A DNA stretch of 35,413 nt from an uncultured bacterium. GTDB taxonomy: Bacteria; Chloroflexota; Anaerolineae; J036; Brachytrichaceae. The DNA is taken from positions 1-35,413 of the forward strand of contig CAIXPS010000572.1 of assembly GCA_903921365.1 (NCBI GenBank), given 5' to 3'. Made by a program: the position numbers and the translations under genes. Shown here in pieces: positions 24,362 to 32,234 of the stretch. Position 1 is the stretch's first letter; every line of letters begins with the position of its first letter. A model generated the notes under the pieces. That model saw only the letters and a program-made list of their open reading frames with translations. It was not told where the DNA came from and did no database searches.

Positions 24362-25153
24362 TTACTTATGATACTTCACGCATGTAGAAATCACCCCTTC
24401 TATACCACGCGCGAACCGATCTATGAACGATCGTACTACTGTCTTCCATCTTTCCGCCTGTTCGAGCGCGATAAAGTGACCGCAATTGGTGAAAGTCTCA
24501 ACCTGCACACCCGGGATGAGCGACGTGCCAATCGCCTGCAACACCTCCGGCAACTTCGCCGCATCGACCCAGCCACGGTCGCCCAATAACGCGAGCGCCG
24601 GAACGTCGATAGACGACAGCCACGGGCGGGCATCGAAGGCCAGAATCGACTCCCACACACTCACAGGCACGCGTCCGGCGGCGGCGTTGGCAAACGACTT
24701 CGCATTGATGCGCGCTTTCACCCCAGGATCAACGGTCGGGGCGAAGAGGTCAAACAGACGCATGCCGGCCGCGAAGTGCGGGAAGGCGTCATCGATGATG
24801 AGGGCGCTCGCGCTGCCCGGGTACTGGCGCCAGTAGTCGAGCGCAACCATCCCCCCAAGGCTGTGTCCATGTAGGATAGGCTGGCGGATGTCGAGCGCGG
24901 CGAAGAGCGCGTGCAGGTCCTGCGCCAGGTCGGCGATACCGGCGGGGCGGTCAAACGGCGTCGCGTCGCTGAGCCCGTGGAAGCGCAGGTCGGGCACCAC
25001 CACGCGATAGTCGCGCGCCAGGTCAGCCGCGACTTCGGCGAAGTCCTCGCCATCGCGGTTGTGGCCGTGAACCAGCACGATAGCCTGCGGCGCATCAGGG
25101 TTATAGTCGCGGACGGCGAAACGGTTGTTACGGATGAGGTAATGGATAAACAT
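24362..25153 (-). CDS. Alpha/beta-hydrolase fold enzyme
   Basis: A 263-residue hydrolase with the oxyanion segment LVHGHNRDGEDF at about residue 27-38, the nucleophile elbow GHSLGG with Ser98, an acid in LLGDRGWVD (Asp192 or Asp197) and His226 in NCGHFIALEQ. The complete catalytic triad predicts an active esterase, lactonase or C-C hydrolase; the substrate is unknown. No signal peptide is present. It is encoded just upstream of the AAA/DUF4276 pair on the same strand, 9 bp away, so it may share their transcript without sharing their role. Its ATG directly faces the plus-strand small gene, with only 40 bp between the two preferred starts. Confidence 0.9.
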   Translation of the reverse strand: MFIHYLIRNNRFAVRDYNPDAPQAIVLVHGHNRDGEDFAEVAADLARDYRVVVPDLRFHGLSDATPFDRPAGIADLAQDLHALFAALDIRQPILHGHSLGGMVALDYWRQYPGSASALIIDDAFPHFAAGMRLFDLFAPTVDPGVKARINAKSFANAAAGRVPVSVWESILAFDARPWLSSIDVPALALLGDRGWVDAAKLPEVLQAIGTSLIPGVQVETFTNCGHFIALEQAERWKTVVRSFIDRFARGIEGVISTCVKYHK

Positions 25154-25193
25154 GAATTATCAGTCAGTTGTATCATTACAGCAGGGTAAAAAC

Positions 25194-25418
25194 ATGAGCA
25201 TAGTACAGTTATCTGAACGTGAGCGGTTGATCGAACGGATTTTAAGGCTGCCGGACGAGGATGTTTACACGCTGTCTGAACTCGCGGATGAACTGGAAGA
25301 GAGTCTTGATCCAGCCATGCTCAACGCGCGCAAAATGGAACCTACCCTGTCATTGGATGACTTCTTGCGTGAAAACGGACTACAGAGCAATACCGATATC
25401 GGCCAGAGGCCGACTTAG
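25194..25418 (+). CDS. Small acidic protein, antitoxin-like, unknown
   Basis: A 74-residue protein (MSIVQLSERERLIERILRLPDEDVYTLSELADELEE...). It is rich in Glu, Asp and Leu and predicted helical, with a C-terminal LSLDDFLRENGL segment of the kind seen in small antitoxins. No family is recognised with certainty and no toxin-like gene follows. The start at 25194 is chosen because an upstream ATG at 25152 would overlap the divergent hydrolase start codon; neither has a strong ribosome site. Its stop is 2 bp from the convergent nuclease-like gene. It could be an orphan antitoxin remnant or an unrelated small regulator. Confidence 0.5.
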   Translation: MSIVQLSERERLIERILRLPDEDVYTLSELADELEESLDPAMLNARKMEPTLSLDDFLRENGLQSNTDIGQRPT

Positions 25419-25420
25419 GA

Positions 25421-26260
25421 TTACAGGTCATCCTCAAGATCATAACGCGGTGTTTCCTCAAACATCGATGTTTGTTCGGCAATGCCTTCCGGCGTTGTGA
25501 AGTACCTGGGTGGAACCAGACCTTTGTCACTTAACCCGCCAAGCTTGTTCACCATCTTGGTGATGCCTTTCACGCAGTATTCCGCCTGATCCTCTTTCAC
25601 TTGGGCCGTGTTAAATCGCAAGACATTCCACTTCTCGGTCTCAACAGCATTGTTACGAACGTTGTCTAGTCCGGCGCGTTCACGATTAGCATGCCACGTG
25701 TCGCCATCCGTTTCGACATCAATCTTGCCTTCATTGCAGAAAACCGCAAAGTCAAGAAAGTAGCGCTTTTCAGCAATCTTGACGTCATACTGGCGTTCCG
25801 CATTGATCTTAAGCCGCTTCATCTCAACCCACAAAATGTCTTCCAGCGGGCTTTCGTTATAAAGATCGTTGATCTCACCCGCTTGTGTGAACTTTCGCCA
25901 CGTGGTCGGGATAAAAACGATACGGCGCCAACGAAGGCTGGGAATAGGTTGGGGCAATGTCTCGATCCGATCAAGGTGAACCTGGTAATACTGTTTATCA
26001 GCCTTTGCGCTCTCATACTCGTTGGGGAACAGTTCTCGGCGCGAGACTCTGTCAATCAAGCGAACCTGCCCGTAATAACGGATGGCATAGGCCTCCTGCT
26101 TGAACACCTTGGTCTGATAGAACGCCAGCCATTTGGGCGGCCAGGGTTTTGGGGCGCTGGCAACAGGGATGCGATACCAATGGTGTTCCTGCAGGATAGT
26201 AAAGTCCCTGGGATTATTGATGATCGCTACGATGCCCTGCTGATTAGAAGTGTCATTCAT
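25421..26260 (-). CDS. Protein with C-terminal Vsr/DUF559-like nuclease domain
   Basis: A 279-residue protein. The first ~130 residues are unrecognised (HHWYRIPVASAPKPWPPKWLAFYQTKVF is reminiscent of a domain in restriction-like proteins). Residues about 138-235 read as a PD-(D/E)XK/Vsr-DUF559-type fold: SPLEDILW (Glu140), a Lys/Arg-rich turn, KRYFLDFAVF (Asp170), KIDVETDGDTWH (Glu183, Asp185), then TEKWNVLRFNTAQV. These match the Asp...Glu-x-Asp active-site spacing of the group. ATG 26260 is used; upstream ATG/GTG starts would add 15-19 residues, and no start has a good ribosome site. It neighbours the ATPase/DUF4276 pair, so a defence-related or selfish nuclease is inferred. Confidence 0.75.
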   Translation of the reverse strand: MNDTSNQQGIVAIINNPRDFTILQEHHWYRIPVASAPKPWPPKWLAFYQTKVFKQEAYAIRYYGQVRLIDRVSRRELFPNEYESAKADKQYYQVHLDRIETLPQPIPSLRWRRIVFIPTTWRKFTQAGEINDLYNESPLEDILWVEMKRLKINAERQYDVKIAEKRYFLDFAVFCNEGKIDVETDGDTWHANRERAGLDNVRNNAVETEKWNVLRFNTAQVKEDQAEYCVKGITKMVNKLGGLSDKGLVPPRYFTTPEGIAEQTSMFEETPRYDLEDDL

Positions 26261-26351
26261 GCTTGTGTTTATGATACAAATGGCTGCGTTATGCAAGTCC
26301 TTCATGAGGGCAAGCACGTTTGTAGGCAGATGGATCCATCGATTTCATTGC

Positions 26352-28169
26352 TTATAACTCTGTTCCAATCGCCATCGCCGCCACCGCATACAGCAACGGC
26401 TTCCCAAACGTGTTATATCCCGTATCCGCCGCGCCGCCGGTGAGTGTGGCGATGGCGCCGAGGTCGTGCGCCGCGAGCGCCCAGTTGAGGATGGTAACGG
26501 CAAGGATCGTGTAGCCCACATAGAGGAAGACGCGCCCGGCGCGCGGCAGCCCCGCCGAGCCGGTATTGACCCATCCAGCCCCGGTGATCGCATCCCATAC
26601 GATGCCGAAGGCGACGAAGCCCACGCCCGCAAAGCCGAGAAGAGGGCTGAAGCGGCTCTCGACGAAGATGGTCTGTTGCATGAGGAAGCCGACCATCGTC
26701 GCGAAGAGCAGGCGCAGCACATTCCCGGCATCCATCTGGCGACGCACCAGCCGGATGATCGCGACAACAGCGACGATTATCGTCCACCAGAACACCACCG
26801 GCTCAGTCCCGTGCCACACCAGCGCGCCGAGCAGGCTATCCGGCAAGGTGAGGTGCAGCCAGACACCGGTTGCGCCGAAGATGCCCAGATACAGGGCGGT
26901 GGGCGCCGCCCCAGCGGACGGGAAACGGCGCAGGGTCAGCCGCACTCCCAGTGCAAGCGCGGCAGCGTATACCAACAGCCGCCACGAATCGCTAAGCTGA
27001 TTGCTGAGCATATCCGCCAGCGCGATGAGCGGTTGGGCGATGGTCGTGACCGGCAACGCGCCAGCGAGGGTCAGCAGGACGAATGAGGCTAGCTGGGCGC
27101 CGAGGTAGATTACGATCAGCGGCAATGCGATACGCGCTACGGCGTCGACCAGCGCCGTCTCGTCGAGCGGGGCAGGTTCGGGTGTTCGTGCGCGATTCGC
27201 GACGACGACCGCCCATAGAACGAGACCTGTCAGGACCGGCATCATCAGCGCGCCGGCGTATTCGAGGCCAGTGGCGCCCAGTGATGACGCGGCGATGCGC
27301 GCCTGCAACTGGCCGATCACCGTGGCGACCCGCCAGATCAGCGCCGTGCCCAGGAGAATCGCCGCAACCCAGGCAGGTAGATTGGCGCGCACGACGTCGA
27401 TGGTCCATCCCGCCACTCGGCGGACGAAGTTGGTGACGTCGATTCCGATCAGCAGCAACAGCGGTGTGACCAACAGGCGGAATGTGAGCAGTTCGGATTC
27501 GAGGCTGCTGAACAGGATCGGTATGGCCGTCGCGCGCCAGGAGGCCAACTCGCCGGCCTGCATCAGCGCCATCGGCGCAGCCACAAGTGCGAGCAGAATC
27601 ACGAACTCGGCTGCGGGTGCAGACCGGGCGGTTTGACGCCCACGCAGCACGAAGAAGACCGGCACGAGCAGGAGCAGAAAGCTACGCACGAGCAGCGGCA
27701 AGGGCGACTCGACGCCTAACAGGGTCTCCGACAACAGGATCACAATGGTCTGCACCCCGCGCAGCAGGTACAACGCCAGGATGCCGGCACGCGCGAGTGG
27801 ATGGCTGTGCAACAGCCCAGTCAGCGCGAACGCCCACGCGATTGCCAGCAGCGCATACGTCACTGGAACGAGCGCCTCGGGCACAAAGCGACCGCGCCCG
27901 ACCATGTCGAGCGGCGCCGGCATGCCGACAAGCGGAAACAGTTGCCGCCACAGTTCATTGTTTAGTAGCAGCGCCACCATCCCGAACAGCAGCGCAAAGC
28001 CGAGCAGGATGGTCCAGCGCGTAGAGCGCGCAAAGCCCTTAAGGTCGATCATGCCGTCGCGGATATCGCGCCATACGAAGTCACGCAACGCGCCAAACGT
28101 GATCGAGACGAGGAAGCCGCCCACGATACGGACACGTTCGAACAGGCGCGAGGGTCTCGCCGTCGTCAT
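26352..28169 (-). CDS. Polytopic membrane protein of unknown function
   Basis: A 605-residue integral membrane protein with about 15 hydrophobic segments spread over its whole length, after a ~50-residue Arg-rich N-terminal region that is probably cytoplasmic. Examples are WTILLGFALLFGMVALLL near the start, LPAWVAAILLGTALIWRV in the middle and VFLYVGYTILAVTILNWALA near the end. No transporter or enzyme motif is recognised. Its ATG overlaps the stop of the PQQ-propeller gene (ATGA), so the two are translationally coupled. They may form a membrane complex in which the propeller lies outside the cytoplasm. It is the last gene of the envelope cluster. Confidence 0.85.
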   Translation of the reverse strand: MTTARPSRLFERVRIVGGFLVSITFGALRDFVWRDIRDGMIDLKGFARSTRWTILLGFALLFGMVALLLNNELWRQLFPLVGMPAPLDMVGRGRFVPEALVPVTYALLAIAWAFALTGLLHSHPLARAGILALYLLRGVQTIVILLSETLLGVESPLPLLVRSFLLLLVPVFFVLRGRQTARSAPAAEFVILLALVAAPMALMQAGELASWRATAIPILFSSLESELLTFRLLVTPLLLLIGIDVTNFVRRVAGWTIDVVRANLPAWVAAILLGTALIWRVATVIGQLQARIAASSLGATGLEYAGALMMPVLTGLVLWAVVVANRARTPEPAPLDETALVDAVARIALPLIVIYLGAQLASFVLLTLAGALPVTTIAQPLIALADMLSNQLSDSWRLLVYAAALALGVRLTLRRFPSAGAAPTALYLGIFGATGVWLHLTLPDSLLGALVWHGTEPVVFWWTIIVAVVAIIRLVRRQMDAGNVLRLLFATMVGFLMQQTIFVESRFSPLLGFAGVGFVAFGIVWDAITGAGWVNTGSAGLPRAGRVFLYVGYTILAVTILNWALAAHDLGAIATLTGGAADTGYNTFGKPLLYAVAAMAIGTEL

Positions 28170-31100
28170 GGCTGTGCGCCTTCCTCCACGACCTCAAGCC
28201 CAACCAGCCGCGTGTCGAGTGCGACAATCGCGCGTTTACCGTCTGCGCTCACGAATGGACGCTGGGCAATAGTGCGCAGCGACGCAAGATCGAGTTGGAG
28301 TTCGTCGTACTGCCCGGCCGGTTTGCCGGTTTCAACATCCAGAATCACCACATGGCCGTTCTGAAGAATCATCCAAACGCGCCCGGAGGCGACGGTGATC
28401 TGCCCGTAGCGCAGCGCGGGCGGCTGGTAACGCCAGGCCACTGCGCCGGTGCGCGTATCGAGCGCCACGACCCGGCCGCCGGGGTCGCCGGTCGGGACGA
28501 TCACGCGGTCGCCGCTCAGCCATAATTGGCCGAAGTAGTTGAGGAAATCGACGCCGAGATCGGCTTTCCAGCGTAGCGCCCCTGTGTGCGCGTCGAGTGC
28601 GAGCACCGCCCCCGTGCCACCCTTGCCGCTGGGCGGCTCATTGATAATCGCGGCATACAGCGTCGCGCCGGATTCGTCTAGCGCGGGCGTGCCTACACCA
28701 AGTGGAAAGTTCTGCGTGCCCAGACTATCTGGCGGCGTTTGCCACAAGCGCGCACCCGTAGCGAGGTCGTAGGCCGAAGGCGGCGTGCTGAGATAAACCA
28801 CATTGCCACGAATCACCGGCCCGCCTGCGAGAAAGAAACTACCCAGCGAAATCTGCCAGCGCAGCGCGCCGTCGCGCAGCCCGATCGCGTAGAGCGTGCC
28901 AGTGATCACGGCGTCCTTTGTATTGTGTTGAGTCATCACGACGACGGTATCATCGTTGGCATCCGGCGGGCGATAGATGTCGTCGTCGCCGCTGAACGAC
29001 CACAGTGCGCGACCGTCGCGCAGCGAGTTGGCGTAGACAGTGCCCGCAACGGAGGATAATAACGTGTCACTCACAATCACCGAATCGATGATGGGCGTCC
29101 CATTGCCGGATGCGAGTTCGCCCAGCCGTGTGCTTTTGCCGCTCAGCGGATCAGTCATATAAATGGCCGCGCTGCGATCGACCAGCACGGCGCGATCGCC
29201 ATAACGCACCGGCGGGATCAGGAAAGGCACAGCCTTGAACGGTGTGTCGTACAACAGGTTGATCGCCCAGCCGGGTTTCAATTGCACTTGGCGCGACTCG
29301 GTCAAATGCGGTCCCAGCCGCCACAGCACGGTGCTGTCGTCTGTGAGCCACGCGGCAGCGCCGCCGGCAGTCGGGCCAAGGCTGAAAGTGCGCTTCGCGC
29401 TTGCGCTGTTCGGCCAGGTCATCACGCGCAGGCCAGCGGCGTCGAGCAGGTCAACCTGTCCATCGAAGCGCGCCGCAACCACTTGATCCCCGATCAACAA
29501 TGGCGCGCCCACATACAATCCGTCACTGCTCCACAGGCGTTTCCCGGAGGCGCGCTCAAGCGCATTGAGCCGATACGATCCATCGACCACATAGACGTTG
29601 TCTGCGCTGATGGCTGGGGCGGTGTGCAGCACGGCGCCAAGATCGGCGGACCATGACTGATTGCCGGTGGCAGCGTCGAGTGCATACAGCGATCGGTTGC
29701 GCGAGGCGATATACGCGACGCCATCGACAACCACGACCGGCGTCTCGACCGGCCCGCCGGTGTGGAAGACCCAGCGCGTCGCGCCGGTTGCAATGTCCAG
29801 GGCAACCACGGCGCCGTCATCTGATCCGATAATCGCAACGTCGCCGGCCGCAGCCGCAGATGAGACAAGCGCAGCTCCGGCCATGGCCCTCCAGCGCAAC
29901 CGCCCTGTTGCAGCGTCAAGCGCATATACAGAGCGATCTTCGCTGCCGAAGATGACGGTGTCGCTGATCACCAGCGGGTGTGACGCAACGTTGTCGGACG
30001 TGTGAAACGACCACACAAAAAGACCGCGCGTATCGAGCGCATACACGTTTTTGTCGCCTGATCCGAAGTAGATCTGCCCGCGAGCTTGATCAAAGGCAGG
30101 TGGACTATAGATCGGGGCTGAGGTATGGAATCGCCACGCTACGACTCCGTTCGCGGCGTCAAACGCAACCAAGTCGCCGCGCGTTGACGCTTCCAGCACC
30201 AGCGGCGGTTCAGTCGGGATATAGACCGGCGGAATGGCGCTCGCACCGCTATCACTGCTCAGAAGCATCTGTCCGGCGCGCGCGAGTTGCCAATCACCCG
30301 CGAAAGGCACGGTAGCCGTGTCAGCATTGGTCGCCGCGATAAGAGATGAAATGGATGCCAGGGGCGGGAAAGTTGCGGGAGCGTACTGCGCCGCTGTATT
30401 GGCATTGTCGGAGACACGAACCATTCTGCTGACCGGCATGAGGGTCGTATCGGTGCTGGTGTATTGGCGTGATTCCACAAGACCGGCGCCGACGCAATAG
30501 GTGTATTGTGACGCATTGGTGTTGCTGTAAGAAGGTTGCGCTGTGATCGTTACGACCGTAGCAATCTGGATGCAATCTCCCTTTCTACTGGAAGTTTCTG
30601 GCTGTAACACAGAACTATGCAGCAGATAGGTGATGCCCGTGGACACGCCGAGTGTGCCGCTGGATTCCCATGACTGTCCGGGACGAATATCCGCAGGCAC
30701 AAACGTCGGAGGATCATAAATGACATCCTTATCGTGTGCGGGATCGGTTACCCCAAACTGAATATCGCCCGCAGGGCTGCGCAGGCCGATCACGATCGTT
30801 TCGGTCACGCCTTCGGCGGGAAACAGTCCCACGTCCCGCGTGCGTAACTCGTACAAGCGCGCCCCATCGCGCGCAATCAGGTCTGGCAGGTCATCGTAGC
30901 TGATGTCGCCTGGCGACCGGGCGTCATAGTAGCGTTTGACTGCATCGCGGTAGGCGTGACGCAGATCGGTGGTGATGGCGCGGGAGTCCGGCAGGATGCG
31001 CGCGTTTGCGCTGCGCCGCCCGGTCAGCGCGCCGTCCGGGCCATACAGTGCCAAAAAAACAGCCGCGCCATCGTTCAGCGGCAGGTAACGATCCAGCACT

Positions 31101-31249
31101 GTGCCGGGCTGCGCTGACGGCTGTAACCACGGCAGCCCGAAGGCCAGCGCAAGCGCGGCGATCACGCCAAAAGTGGCTGCGACCAGACCCGCAACACTCC
31201 CGGAACCTACGGAGTTCCGGGAGTGTTGCGGGTTTTCCTCAATGCTCAT
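28166..31249 (-). CDS. Membrane-anchored PQQ-type beta-propeller protein
   Basis: A 1027-residue protein. One transmembrane helix near the N-terminus (GLVAATFGVIAALALAFGLPWL) anchors a large extracytoplasmic part. From about residue 350 on it carries many PQQ/WD-like blades with the repeat LDAxTGxxxW (for example ALDAATGRLRWRA, ALDIATGATRWVFH, ALDAHTGALRWKAD, ALDTRTGAVAWRYQ). These blades resemble PQQ dehydrogenases and BamB, but no PQQ-binding or Ca2+ active-site set is recognised, so a scaffold or binding role is more likely than catalysis. Residues about 50-340 are a separate unrecognised region. The ATG at 31249 lacks a ribosome site, and codons about 6-20 coincide with a 19-bp hairpin, so a later GTG start is possible. 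Confidence 0.85.
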   Translation of the reverse strand: MSIEENPQHSRNSVGSGSVAGLVAATFGVIAALALAFGLPWLQPSAQPGTVLDRYLPLNDGAAVFLALYGPDGALTGRRSANARILPDSRAITTDLRHAYRDAVKRYYDARSPGDISYDDLPDLIARDGARLYELRTRDVGLFPAEGVTETIVIGLRSPAGDIQFGVTDPAHDKDVIYDPPTFVPADIRPGQSWESSGTLGVSTGITYLLHSSVLQPETSSRKGDCIQIATVVTITAQPSYSNTNASQYTYCVGAGLVESRQYTSTDTTLMPVSRMVRVSDNANTAAQYAPATFPPLASISSLIAATNADTATVPFAGDWQLARAGQMLLSSDSGASAIPPVYIPTEPPLVLEASTRGDLVAFDAANGVVAWRFHTSAPIYSPPAFDQARGQIYFGSGDKNVYALDTRGLFVWSFHTSDNVASHPLVISDTVIFGSEDRSVYALDAATGRLRWRAMAGAALVSSAAAAGDVAIIGSDDGAVVALDIATGATRWVFHTGGPVETPVVVVDGVAYIASRNRSLYALDAATGNQSWSADLGAVLHTAPAISADNVYVVDGSYRLNALERASGKRLWSSDGLYVGAPLLIGDQVVAARFDGQVDLLDAAGLRVMTWPNSASAKRTFSLGPTAGGAAAWLTDDSTVLWRLGPHLTESRQVQLKPGWAINLLYDTPFKAVPFLIPPVRYGDRAVLVDRSAAIYMTDPLSGKSTRLGELASGNGTPIIDSVIVSDTLLSSVAGTVYANSLRDGRALWSFSGDDDIYRPPDANDDTVVVMTQHNTKDAVITGTLYAIGLRDGALRWQISLGSFFLAGGPVIRGNVVYLSTPPSAYDLATGARLWQTPPDSLGTQNFPLGVGTPALDESGATLYAAIINEPPSGKGGTGAVLALDAHTGALRWKADLGVDFLNYFGQLWLSGDRVIVPTGDPGGRVVALDTRTGAVAWRYQPPALRYGQITVASGRVWMILQNGHVVILDVETGKPAGQYDELQLDLASLRTIAQRPFVSADGKRAIVALDTRLVGLEVVEEGAQP
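31188..31232. repeat. 19-bp perfect inverted repeat within the 5' end of the PQQ-propeller gene
   Basis: Arms 31188-31206 (cccgcaacactcccggaac) and 31214-31232 (its exact complement) flank a 7-nt loop. In the annotated frame it encodes residues about 6-20, between the start codon and the membrane anchor. It may be an inserted palindromic element or a structure affecting translation start. Confidence 0.85.
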
Positions 31250-31277
31250 GATTAGTTATTGATCAAGCAGCGAGTGG

Positions 31278-32234
31278 TCACTTCCTGATGACCTGTATAT
31301 CGAGAGTCACCGGGCTTTCGGCGTCATCTCCGATGGTCAAGTTGTTCGCCCCGCGCAGCTTATACCCGTCTGCGGCGATCAACATCGCATAGGCCGTGTT
31401 GCGTTCGAGCGGCTTCCATAGCGCGAACTGGCCCTGATCGTCACTGCGCGTCTGCGCGTAGATATCCTCGCTGCGCGTCTCGCGCGTAAAATCGGCGATG
31501 GTCACACCGGGATTGAGCGCGAACACGCGCGCGCCGGCGACAGGCTGCCCCGTGCGCAGGTCGAGGATTGTGCCCTGCAGCAACGCCTGTTGCGCCGCGT
31601 CCAACGACGTTGCGCCGCCGACGAGCACCTCGCCCGTGGTGAGTGGCGTCTTGCCCAGGTAGAACGCCACGCGCCACTTGCCATCCTGCAATTCCGAGCC
31701 ATCCGGGGTGGTCAGGCCGTAAAAGAACACCCCCGCGGTTGGTGAGGCATGCAACGTGCGCTTTTCGACCAGTGCGGGTTGATCGCCATACGCCTCGTTG
31801 TAGATGATGACGACGATGTCCGTGTCCTTCGGGACGCAGGCATATTTGAACCCGGGGGCGAGGATCGTGACGCCGCTGGGATAGGCGTCCACCGGCGTGT
31901 CAGTGTTGATGTTGCCATCAGCGTCCGCCGTAAACCATGCCGTCGCCCCGGCGCTGAGTTTGGAACATGCGGCAGCCGGCGCCGTTAGTTCCGCATATCC
32001 CGCTTGTGGCGATTGTGCCTGCCGCAGTTGCACTGCGGCATGTCCGTTCTTGATGCCAATTAACCCAACAGACCGCGGGAGTACAACTCCCGCGGGAACA
32101 TTAACGGAGTCAGCAGTGGGCAGATCGGTGAAGCCAGCCCGCACTCCTCGTCCCTGCGCAAGACCGGCCTGAGGCAACCCGATGGCGAGGAAACAGGCGA
32201 ATGCGATGCAGTGTCGTATCAGGCGCTGTCTCAT
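31278..32234 (-). CDS. Secreted protein with carboxypeptidase-regulatory-like domain
   Basis: A 318-residue protein with a clear signal peptide (MRQRLIRHCIAFACFLAIGLPQAGLAQG, hydrophobic core then AxA-type cleavage near residue 28). The C-terminal ~100 residues (LLQGTILDLRTGQPVAGARVFALNPG...DDQGQFALWKPLERNTAYAMLIAADGYK) have the look of a carboxypeptidase-regulatory-like/beta-sandwich domain, used for binding or as a structural module. The middle part is not recognised. The start at 32234 is fixed by the signal peptide and by an ATGA overlap with the stop of the Asp-box lipoprotein gene; a longer upstream reading would lie entirely inside that gene. A second perfect hairpin (32073-32095) lies within the coding sequence. 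Confidence 0.82.
   Translation of the reverse strand: MRQRLIRHCIAFACFLAIGLPQAGLAQGRGVRAGFTDLPTADSVNVPAGVVLPRSVGLIGIKNGHAAVQLRQAQSPQAGYAELTAPAAACSKLSAGATAWFTADADGNINTDTPVDAYPSGVTILAPGFKYACVPKDTDIVVIIYNEAYGDQPALVEKRTLHASPTAGVFFYGLTTPDGSELQDGKWRVAFYLGKTPLTTGEVLVGGATSLDAAQQALLQGTILDLRTGQPVAGARVFALNPGVTIADFTRETRSEDIYAQTRSDDQGQFALWKPLERNTAYAMLIAADGYKLRGANNLTIGDDAESPVTLDIQVIRK
32073..32095. repeat. 9-bp perfect hairpin inside the secreted-protein gene
   Basis: Arms CCGCGGGAG (32073-32081) and CTCCCGCGG (32087-32095) with a 5-nt loop (TACAA, which can close one more T-A pair). In frame it encodes part of AGVVLPRSVG. Its form resembles the hairpin at 31188-31232. Confidence 0.75.
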
